DNA from: Curtobacterium aurantiacum
GTDB taxonomy: Bacteria > Actinomycetota > Actinomycetes > Actinomycetales > Microbacteriaceae
Direction of reading: 5' to 3'
Length of the DNA: 39,996 bases
NCBI RefSeq assembly: GCF_018598555.1
Contig: NZ_JAHEWN010000025.1
Location: 1-39,996, forward strand
Positions 9,889 through 17,309 of this stretch are shown here, one piece after another. Positions within the stretch are counted from its first letter, which is position 1. Each line of letters begins with the position of its first letter. The translations under genes and the position numbers were made by a program. The notes beneath the pieces were generated by a model. The model was given only the letters and a program-made list of their open reading frames with translations. It was not told the origin of the DNA and searched no databases.

Positions 9889-10505
9889 AGTCGTGCTCCT
9901 CCTGGGTTCGCCAGGCCCTCGTCCATGTCGCTGCGGTCGACGTGACCGCCGGCCGCCCGGATCTCGTCGAGCGCCCGGGCACTGCGCTCGTCGTCGACGC
10001 CGGCCACCAGGTCCTCGTAGACGGCGACGTCGAGGCCAGCGGCACGGGCGTCGAGTGCCGAGGCCCGGACACAGTGGTCGGTCGCGATGCCGACGACGTC
10101 GATCGTGTGCACGCGGCGCTCGGCCAGCACCTCGGCGAGCGGGACGCCCGCTTCGGTCGCGGCCTGGAACGCCGAGTAGTCCGGGGTGCCCTGGCCCTTG
10201 AGGACGTCGACGTCGATCAGTGCGGTGTCGAGGTCCGGGTGGTAGTCGGCACCGGGTGTGCCGGCGACGCAGTGCACCGGCCAGGTGTCGACGAAGTCGG
10301 GCCCGTCGGGTCCGGCGAAGTGTCCGCCGTTGTCGTCGTCGCCGTGGTGCCAGTCTCGGGACGCCACGATCAGGTCGTACTCGTCCCCGTGCCGACCGAG
10401 GAACGCGGTGATGCGCTCCGCGAGCGCCGCTCCCCCGGCGACCGCGAGCGCACCGCCCTCGGTGAAGTCGTTCTGGACGTCCACGACGAGCAGTGCTCTT
10501 GCCAT
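9885..10505 (-). CDS. pncA: Nicotinamidase (isochorismatase fold)
   Basis: A 206-residue cysteine hydrolase converting nicotinamide to nicotinate in NAD salvage; in mycobacteria this enzyme also activates pyrazinamide. The catalytic triad is visible: Asp9 in VVDVQNDF, Lys103 in LKGQGTPDY and Cys145 in TDHCVRAS. The metal-binding region is SRDWHH. Length is slightly above the mycobacterial enzyme. ATG 10505 opens at MARALLVVDVQ; a longer reading extends into the dacB end without family similarity. It lies 23 nt downstream of dacB and overlaps gabD by 4 nt, so nicotinate supply and an NAD-dependent dehydrogenase are co-expressed. Confidence 0.92.
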   Translation of the reverse strand: MARALLVVDVQNDFTEGGALAVAGGAALAERITAFLGRHGDEYDLIVASRDWHHGDDDNGGHFAGPDGPDFVDTWPVHCVAGTPGADYHPDLDTALIDVDVLKGQGTPDYSAFQAATEAGVPLAEVLAERRVHTIDVVGIATDHCVRASALDARAAGLDVAVYEDLVAGVDDERSARALDEIRAAGGHVDRSDMDEGLANPGGARL

Positions 10506-10528
10506 GGGTCCATCCAACACCCGTCGGC

Positions 10529-12040
10529 TCAGGAGCCGGTGAGCTTGCTCCCGCACGAGTAGGTCGCGGCGGTCACCGCGTCGAGCGCCGGAAGTGCCGC
10601 TGCACGCGGCGAACCGATGGCGTAGAAGGCGAAGGTCAACCGGGAGCCGTCGGCCGCGTCGATGTAGCCACCGAGGGTGTTCGCGCTGTCGATCCAGCCG
10701 GTCTTCGCGTGCACCTTGCCGCGGGCCACGGCGTTCGCCCCCGTGAACCGGCTGGCCAGGGTGCCGGACTGCCCCGACACGGGCAGGGCGTTCGCGAGCG
10801 TCCCCAGGCCCTTCGCGCCGCTGGCGACCTGCACCATGAGGTGGGCGACGAACTCCGGCGAGACGGCGTTCGCAGCGCTCTCGCCGGACCCGTCCTTGAT
10901 CACGATGCCGGACGGGTCCACACCGTACGAGCGCAGCGCCGACTGGTACACGGACGTGAGGGACGCCGCCGAGCCGTTCGACCCGGACTCCTTCGACGAC
11001 ACCCGGGCGAGCATCTCGGCCAGGGTGTTGTCCGAGTTCGGGATCATCTGCCCGATGAGCGTCGAGACCGGCTGCGAGGACACCGTCGCGATGGTCTCGG
11101 TCCCCGTGGTCGCACGCTTCACGATCTGCGCGGAGCCGGCACCCGCGACGCCCGCGTTCGCCAGTGCCGTGCGGAACGCGATTCCGGCGCGGCCGACCGG
11201 GTCCTCAGACCGGGGCGAGGTCGCCGCTGCGGGGTTCGCGCGGTCCCCGTCGACCATGAGCGCGGTGACCTCCGGCTGGTACCCGATGGTCCGCTCGGAC
11301 ACGGGCCAGGTGGGGTCCCAGGCGTCGGCGTCGCTCCAGTAGGAGTCGTCGGTCACGATCGTGGTGACCGGGGTGTCCCCGACCTTCGCCTTCACCTGCT
11401 GCGCCAGCTGGGCGAGCGTCGGTGCGCCCGGGTAGACCGTGCCACCGCCGGCGGACAGGGTCGCGTCGCCGTGGCCGACCAGGGCGACGGTGTTCGCCGA
11501 TTCACGCGCGACGGTCGTCGGGATGCGGTGGTCCCCGCCCAGCACCGAGAGCGCTGTCGCCGAGGTGAGGGTCTTCATGACGCTGCCGGTCTGGGCGGCC
11601 CGCTCGCCGTGCTTCGAGAACAGGACCTTGCCCGTCTTCGCGTCCATCACGTACCCCTCGAAGTCGCCGAGGCCGCTCGCCGAGGCGGCCGTCGCGATCG
11701 AGCAGGTCCGGAGCGCGGACGGGCCGGCCAGGTCCTCCGGCACCGCGCGGGCATCGGCCGACGGTGACGGGGACGGCTTCGTGGCCGGGCGTTTCGTCGT
11801 GGTCGCCCGGTCCGGCGACGTCGAGGCGCTCCGGGTCGGCGTCGGTGCGGCGGCCGCGCGGGTGTCGGGGGTGGTGGCCGCGGCGACCGCGACCGCACCG
11901 CCGGAACCGACCACGAGGAGCGCCGCGAGGCCGCCGGCGATCCACGGCACCGGTCGCCGCGCAGCCGACGCGCGCGCCGCACCGACGGCGGCGCGGAGTC
12001 GCTCGGGCACGGAACGGGGGGTGGGCTGCGGCTCGGACAT
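10529..12040 (-). CDS. dacB: D-alanyl-D-alanine carboxypeptidase/endopeptidase (S13, PBP4-type)
   Basis: A 503-residue penicillin-binding protein of peptidase family S13, which trims the terminal D-Ala from peptidoglycan stems outside the membrane. An N-terminal Arg-rich cytoplasmic stretch is followed by a membrane anchor (PWIAGGLAALLVVGSGGAVA, about residues 33-55) and a Thr/Pro/Ser-rich linker. The active-site motifs are SVMK (Ser153, Lys156), SDN (336-338) and KTG (446-448). ATG 12040 was chosen because MSEPQPTPR follows a -10 box by 8 nt and the upstream reading is unconserved. Confidence 0.9.
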   Translation of the reverse strand: MSEPQPTPRSVPERLRAAVGAARASAARRPVPWIAGGLAALLVVGSGGAVAVAAATTPDTRAAAAPTPTRSASTSPDRATTTKRPATKPSPSPSADARAVPEDLAGPSALRTCSIATAASASGLGDFEGYVMDAKTGKVLFSKHGERAAQTGSVMKTLTSATALSVLGGDHRIPTTVARESANTVALVGHGDATLSAGGGTVYPGAPTLAQLAQQVKAKVGDTPVTTIVTDDSYWSDADAWDPTWPVSERTIGYQPEVTALMVDGDRANPAAATSPRSEDPVGRAGIAFRTALANAGVAGAGSAQIVKRATTGTETIATVSSQPVSTLIGQMIPNSDNTLAEMLARVSSKESGSNGSAASLTSVYQSALRSYGVDPSGIVIKDGSGESAANAVSPEFVAHLMVQVASGAKGLGTLANALPVSGQSGTLASRFTGANAVARGKVHAKTGWIDSANTLGGYIDAADGSRLTFAFYAIGSPRAAALPALDAVTAATYSCGSKLTGS

Positions 12041-12048
12041 CGCGACCG

Positions 12049-12054
12049 ATCCTA
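12049..12054 (-). promoter_or_regulatory. Probable -10 box of dacB (leaderless)
   Basis: On the minus strand TAGGAT lies 8 nt before ATG 12040, with no ribosome binding site between. Fits a leaderless start. Confidence 0.45.
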
Positions 12055-12113
12055 CGGAACTGCGGCAGGTGCCTCCAGGCCGGATCGGTGATCCGCGGAG
12101 GACGTGCCTCGGA

Positions 12114-13109
<996 letters not shown>

Positions 13110-13150
13110 GGGTCCTGTCTACCAGCGACGGGGTGGCTGCGGTGCTGGCT

Positions 13151-13200
13151 GTGCGGTGCGGTGCGGTGCGGTGCGGTGCGGTGCGGTGCGGTGCGGTGCT
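13151..13200. repeat. Pentanucleotide tandem repeat (GTGCG)9 plus variant
   Basis: Nine perfect GTGCG copies (13151-13195) are followed by GTGCT (13196-13200), and GTGCT also occurs just before and after. It fills the gap between the BLUF stop codon (13211) and the start of the Gfo/Idh/MocA gene (13109). Such a simple repeat may vary in copy number. Confidence 0.95.
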
Positions 13201-13210
13201 GTGCTGTCCG

Positions 13211-13651
13211 TCAGCGGCGGTGCTTGCCGAGTGCTGCATCGGGGGCGGCCATCGGGTGGTTCCGGAACCAGCGCAGGAGCTCGCGTGCGCGGCTGGTGTC
13301 TCCGCTCGCGTCACCTTCGGCCAGGAACGAGTCGAACCCGTCGGGGAGCTCCGCGTCCGCCTCGCGGTGGAACGCCATCTTCCACTCACCGAAGCGCGGC
13401 GTGTGGATGCGCTCCTCGACCAGCAGGCCGACGTCGGTGTGCCGCGGGTCGTCGATGATGCGCTGGTACGTCTCGAGGACGGCCGCCTCGGGGCCCTCGA
13501 GCAGCTGCATGAACCGGCCGTCCTTGTACACGAGCAGGCCGGACAGGCCGGACGCGGCGTTGCGGACCCGTGCGTGCTCGAGCAGTGCGTCGAGCCGCTC
13601 CTGGTCGAACACCTGGTTCGCCGCGCTCATGTAGACCAGGGACAGCAGCAT
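13211..13651 (-). CDS. BLUF-domain blue-light sensor
   Basis: A 146-residue stand-alone BLUF protein, a flavin-binding photoreceptor that responds to blue light by rearranging hydrogen bonds around FAD. All key residues are at the positions seen in short PixD-like proteins: Tyr7 (SLVYMS), Asn31 (RVRNAAS), Gln49 (FMQLLEG), Trp90 and Met92 (EWKMAF). After the domain there is only a short helical tail (about residues 95-146) and no output enzyme, so it must signal through a partner. AGAGG precedes ATG 13651. It follows the GH16-like gene on the same strand after 97 nt. Confidence 0.92.
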   Translation of the reverse strand: MLLSLVYMSAANQVFDQERLDALLEHARVRNAASGLSGLLVYKDGRFMQLLEGPEAAVLETYQRIIDDPRHTDVGLLVEERIHTPRFGEWKMAFHREADAELPDGFDSFLAEGDASGDTSRARELLRWFRNHPMAAPDAALGKHRR

Positions 13652-13748
13652 GACGACCTCTCGGAGACGACGGATTGGGCTCGCTTCTCATCGTGGCCCG
13701 AGCATGGGACGTCGGGCAGCCCCAGAACGGGGAACGGTGGGCTTCGGG

Positions 13749-14546
13749 TCACTCCGCGTCGTACGTGCGGACCCAGTCGATCTGGACGTGCCCCGGGTCG
13801 CCCCAGTTGCCGATCTGGAACATGTAGCGGTGCGGGGTCGTCGGCACGTTCCGCGGCACCGTGAACACGAGCTCGCCGTCGAGGTAGTAGCGGATGATCT
13901 CCCCCGGCACCCACTCCGTCGTGTAGGTGTGCCAGTCGTTCCAGGACACCCGGGTGTTGTAGTGCTCGGTGCGGCGTTCGAGGCCCTGCAGCATCGAGTG
14001 GTGGAAGACGCGTGGTGACCCGTCGAACTGGCCCTCCGGGTAGTTCAGCTCGCCGTCGGCCCAGGCGTTCGACGTCGGCCAGAGCATCACCGCGATCCCG
14101 TTGCCGTCGCCCCCGGTCGCCCGCGCCCGGATGCTGAAGGTGCCGCCGATGTGCGACCACGCGTCGGCGGGTGTGCCGAACGTGCCCGCCGCGCCGTGCT
14201 CACCGTCCATCGCGACGTCCAGGAAGCCGTCGTGCGCACTGATGAGCTTGTCCGAGTAGTACTTGCCGCCGGTCCCGTCCGGGTACGGCTGCCAGGAGTT
14301 CCGGTACGTCTCGGCGAAGGGACCACCGGCAGCGGCGGGGGTGTCGAAGTCCTCGGCGAACGTCGGCGTACGGTCCGCCAGGTACGCCGGGCCGGTCGGG
14401 GACGCCGTCGGGGTCGTGGACGAACGGGTGCCCGGTGACGAGGTCGACGCGGACGTCGCGCGCGACTCGGGCACGGCCGCAGCGGTCACCGCGAGGGCTC
14501 CGGCCGTGGCGGCGACCACGACGACGACCAGCACGCGCTTCAGCAC
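13749..14546 (-). CDS. Secreted GH16-like glycoside hydrolase
   Basis: A 265-residue exported protein. Residues 1-30 form a signal peptide or anchor (LKRVLVVVVVAATAGALAV), followed by a Ser/Thr/Pro linker and a GH16-type jelly-roll (AEDFDTPAA near 65, WHTYTTEWVPGEIIRYYLDGELV, FQIGNWGDPG). Such enzymes cleave beta-1,3 or related glucans. The catalytic motif normally ExDxxE reads E166-L-N168-Y-P-E171, so both glutamates are kept and the middle Asp is Asn; activity is therefore uncertain. The GTG start has no ribosome binding site, while an ATG 41 nt upstream, in another frame, does. Confidence 0.8.
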   Translation of the reverse strand: MLKRVLVVVVVAATAGALAVTAAAVPESRATSASTSSPGTRSSTTPTASPTGPAYLADRTPTFAEDFDTPAAAGGPFAETYRNSWQPYPDGTGGKYYSDKLISAHDGFLDVAMDGEHGAAGTFGTPADAWSHIGGTFSIRARATGGDGNGIAVMLWPTSNAWADGELNYPEGQFDGSPRVFHHSMLQGLERRTEHYNTRVSWNDWHTYTTEWVPGEIIRYYLDGELVFTVPRNVPTTPHRYMFQIGNWGDPGHVQIDWVRTYDAE

Positions 14547-14587
14547 GGCGACGCCGCCGGTGGCGCGATGGACTGGTGGTCGGTCAT
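14540..14587 (-). CDS. Short upstream ORF overlapping the GH16-like start
   Basis: ATG 14587, preceded by GGGGGA, opens 15 codons (MTDHQSIAPPAASPC) whose TGA overlaps the start region of the GH16-like gene. A -10 box TAGCCT lies at 14610-14615. It may be a leader peptide coupling translation to the GTG at 14546. Alternatively it is the true N-terminus and a single-base change near 14546-14550 separates it from the signal peptide. No independent function is suggested. Confidence 0.35.
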   Translation of the reverse strand: MTDHQSIAPPAASPC

Positions 14588-14680
14588 GGTGTCCCCCGTA
14601 TCGCGGACAAGGCTAGCCCGCGTCGGCGCCGGACGTCTGTCCCTCGGGCGAGGGACACGGGATTCGTCCAGAATACGAAA

Positions 14681-14719
14681 ACCCCGGTCAGGGCCACTTC
14701 GAGTGGCTCTGACCGGGGT
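14681..14719 (-). terminator. Intrinsic terminator of tRNA-Thr
   Basis: Arms accccggtcagggccac and gtggctctgaccggggt pair over 17 positions with one mismatch and a TTCGA loop. Read on the minus strand the stem is followed by TTTT, a classic intrinsic terminator just downstream of the tRNA. Confidence 0.9.
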
Positions 14720-14727
14720 GTTGACGG

Positions 14728-14800
14728 AGCCGCCTGTCGGAATCGAACCGACGACCTATTCATTACGAGTGAATCGCTCTACCGACTGAGCTAAGGCGGC
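14728..14800 (-). tRNA. tRNA-Thr(CGU)
   Basis: 73 nt. The acceptor stem GCCGCCT/AGGCGGC, D-arm GCTC/GAGC, anticodon stem ATTCA/TGAAT with loop CTCGTAA, and T-arm GTCGG/CCGAC all pair. The anticodon is CGT, reading ACG threonine codons. CCA is not encoded. No integrase or att-like duplicate is visible beside it. Confidence 0.97.
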
Positions 14801-14844
14801 GCACACTCCATGTCCGGAGCGGCACGAGCAATGACTATACAGGC

Positions 14845-15480
14845 TCAGACGAGTGAACGCGAAACCAGCACGCCGAGCTCCGTGAAGGACCGCTCGAGCT
14901 CGTCGACGAGGTGTGTCCCGGCTTCGGAGCCCGACCACTCCCACCAGGCGTGCCGCAGCGCGGCGAGGGCGACGATGGCCGCGAGACCCGCCCGACGACG
15001 GAGCGCCTCGGGGTCGGTCGCGAGCTCCGGGTCGGCACCTTCGAGCCGCCGGGTGACGGCGGTCTGCAGCTCCGCCTGGAACTCCTTCATCGACGCCATC
15101 CGACGGCTGAACAGTTCCGGGTTCGCGCGGAGCACCTGCTGCCGCTCCTCGATCAGGCCGCGTTCCTCGATGAGTTCGCGTGTGGAGTGCACGAGCAGCG
15201 TCCCGATGTCCGCGAGCAGGTCGCCGCTCGGCCCGCCGTCGACGAACGCCTGCAGCGCCGCGTCGTCCGACAGCTGCGGGTCATCGCCGAGGATCGCCTG
15301 TTCCTTGCTCGGGAAGTAGTTGAAGAAGGTCCGGGGTGACACGTCGGCACGGCGGGAGATCTCGTCCACCGTGACCGCGCCGAGGCCGTCCTCGATGGCG
15401 ATCCGGAGCGCAGCCTGCTGGATGGCGCGGCGGGTGGCGCGGCGCTTCCGTTCGCGCAGGCCGGGTTCAGCGTCGGGCAT
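14845..15480 (-). CDS. TetR-family transcriptional regulator
   Basis: A 211-residue repressor-type protein. Residues about 10-65 form the TetR DNA-binding domain (RRAIQQAALRIAIEDGLGAVTVDEISRRADVSPRTFFNYFPSKEQAI, quoted here in parts by position 18-62). The C-terminal helices are ligand-binding and dimerising but too variable to predict the inducer. ATG 15480 begins 25 nt after the holB stop, so it may be last in the topA-tmk-holB transcript; GACAAT 6 nt before the ATG could also be its own leaderless -10. No adjacent efflux pump identifies its target. Confidence 0.87.
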   Translation of the reverse strand: MPDAEPGLRERKRRATRRAIQQAALRIAIEDGLGAVTVDEISRRADVSPRTFFNYFPSKEQAILGDDPQLSDDAALQAFVDGGPSGDLLADIGTLLVHSTRELIEERGLIEERQQVLRANPELFSRRMASMKEFQAELQTAVTRRLEGADPELATDPEALRRRAGLAAIVALAALRHAWWEWSGSEAGTHLVDELERSFTELGVLVSRSLV

Positions 15481-15505
15481 GCCGTGATTGTCGCACGCCG
15501 GGCCG

Positions 15506-16648
15506 TCAGCGGCGGGCGCGGGCGATCGTGACGAGCAGCGCCTCGAGTGCCAGCAGCGCCGCCACGTTCGCCGCGATCCGCTGGCGTGCCAGGGCCACCG
15601 CATCCAGGACCTCGAGCGCAGCAGCGGGCGGGGTCGTCGGCAGCGCGTGCTCGAGCTGGTCTTGCATCGCGAGGTTCACCGGTTCGGCCGGGGCACCGAG
15701 GCCGAGCAGGAGCAGGTCACGGTAGAGCGAGGAGACGTCCACCAGGATGCGGTCGAGACCGTCGCGCAGGCTGCGGGTCGCGCGACGTTTCTGATCGTCT
15801 TCGAGGGCGCGGAGCTGCGATCGGAGCGCCGGCGGGATCGTCCCCCCGGGCTCGACGCCGAGTGAGCGCAGGGCGGCGTCGCGTTCCTCGGAATCGCGCT
15901 GTTCGGTGATGGACTTGGCGTCCTCGTCGGCGACGGCGAGCAGCTCGGCGGCGGCCATCACGGCGTCGCCGACGCTCCGGACCCCGAGCACGGTCGTCAG
16001 GGTCCGGCGACGACGATCGCGGGCCGGTTCGCTCGTCGCGAGGCGCTGCGCCATGCCGATGTGGCTCTGCGCCTGGCGGGCGGCGTCCATCGCGAGGGCG
16101 CGGTCGACCCCGGTGCGGGCCACGAGCAGATCGGCCACGGACTCGATGCCGGGCACACGCAGACGGACCGAGCGGACGCGCGACCGGATCGTCGGCAGCA
16201 GGTCGGCCTCACTCGGGGCGCACAGGATCCACACGGTGCGCTCCGGGGGTTCCTCGAGCGCCTTGAGCAGCAGGTTCGACGTGCGCTCGGTCATGCGGTC
16301 GGCGTCCTCGATGATGACGACGCGGTAGCGCCCGACCGAGGGCGAGTAGTACGACGACGTGACGAGCTGCCGGATCTCGTCGATCGTGATGATCACGCGC
16401 TGGGTCGTGAGCACCGAGACGTCGGGGTGGGTCTTCGCGGTGATCTGCCGCAGGGTGTGGTCGTCGTCGGGGCCGTTGCCCACGAGCGCCGCGGCGAAGG
16501 CGGTCGCCACGTTCGACCGCCCTGATCCGGGCGGACCGGTGATGAGCCACGAGTGGGTCATGCCGCCGGTGCCGTCGGTGGACTCGGCGGCGTTACGCAG
16601 CGATGCGACCGCTTCTTCCTGCCCGGTCAGGCCGTCCCACACGCTCAC
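15506..16648 (-). CDS. holB: DNA polymerase III subunit delta'
   Basis: A 380-residue AAA+ clamp-loader subunit that helps place the beta clamp on DNA at replication forks. The P-loop reads GPPGSGRSN with Arg44 in place of the catalytic lysine, as expected for delta', which does not hydrolyse ATP. The conserved LLKALEEPPERTVWILCA and IRSRVR segments follow. The zinc-module cysteines of the E. coli protein are absent. GTG 16648 is 25 nt downstream of the tmk stop, in the usual actinobacterial tmk-holB order. Confidence 0.92.
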   Translation of the reverse strand: MSVWDGLTGQEEAVASLRNAAESTDGTGGMTHSWLITGPPGSGRSNVATAFAAALVGNGPDDDHTLRQITAKTHPDVSVLTTQRVIITIDEIRQLVTSSYYSPSVGRYRVVIIEDADRMTERTSNLLLKALEEPPERTVWILCAPSEADLLPTIRSRVRSVRLRVPGIESVADLLVARTGVDRALAMDAARQAQSHIGMAQRLATSEPARDRRRRTLTTVLGVRSVGDAVMAAAELLAVADEDAKSITEQRDSEERDAALRSLGVEPGGTIPPALRSQLRALEDDQKRRATRSLRDGLDRILVDVSSLYRDLLLLGLGAPAEPVNLAMQDQLEHALPTTPPAAALEVLDAVALARQRIAANVAALLALEALLVTIARARR

Positions 16649-16673
16649 GGGATCATCCTGTCAGTGACCACCG

Positions 16674-17309
16674 TCATGCCACGTCGATCGCGACGAGCGG
16701 TGCGACCGCTGCACGGACGGCACGCTGCACGGCGTCGGTCGGGGCTGATGCGTCGACGACGAGGAAGCGCGACGGTTCGGCATCCGCCATCGCGAGGAAG
16801 GCCTGACGGACGGATTCGTGGAACCCCTCGGCCTCGGACTCGAGGCGGTCGAAGGTGTCCCCGCGTGCCGCTGCCACCCGAGCACGCCCGATGGTGACGT
16901 CGAGGTCGAGCAGGACCGTGAGGTCCGGCACGAGACCGTCGGCCGCCCACTCCGACACGGAGCGGACCTGCTCGGCGCCGAGCCCGCGCGCGACGCCCTG
17001 GTAGGCCACCGACGAGTCGATGTAACGGTCCTGCAGGACGACCTCGCCGCGGGCGATCGCCGGTCGGACGACCGTCTCGACGTGCTGGGCGCGGTCCGCC
17101 GCGTAGAGCAGGGCCTCGGCGCGGGGTGCGACGTGGCCACGCTCGTGCAGGACCATCTCGCGGATCCGGACGCCGAGGTCCGTGCCACCGGGCTCGCGGG
17201 TCCGCAGTACCGTGCGGCCGTGCTCGGCGAGCCACGCCGAGAGCAGCTCCGCCTGGGTGGTCTTGCCCGCGCCGTCGCCGCCCTCGAGCGTGATGAAGCG
17301 ACCGGTCAC
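16674..17309 (-). CDS. tmk: Thymidylate kinase
   Basis: A 211-residue kinase phosphorylating dTMP to dTDP for DNA synthesis. The P-loop is EGGDGAGKTT (Lys16), followed by TREPGGT, which contacts dTMP, and the DRY motif in QDRYIDSSVAYQG. Length is normal. GTG 17309 overlaps the topA stop by 4 nt (GTGA), so translation is coupled to topA; holB follows. Confidence 0.95.
   Translation of the reverse strand: MTGRFITLEGGDGAGKTTQAELLSAWLAEHGRTVLRTREPGGTDLGVRIREMVLHERGHVAPRAEALLYAADRAQHVETVVRPAIARGEVVLQDRYIDSSVAYQGVARGLGAEQVRSVSEWAADGLVPDLTVLLDLDVTIGRARVAAARGDTFDRLESEAEGFHESVRQAFLAMADAEPSRFLVVDASAPTDAVQRAVRAAVAPLVAIDVA

Noticed and set aside
14728..14800. tRNA-Thr and tRNA-Pro considered as integration sites
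   Set aside because: No integrase, duplicated tRNA 3' end or foreign composition flanks either gene.
16511..16540. Loss of the Walker A lysine in holB
   Set aside because: Delta' subunits normally lack ATPase activity and this residue, so it is expected and not a defect.
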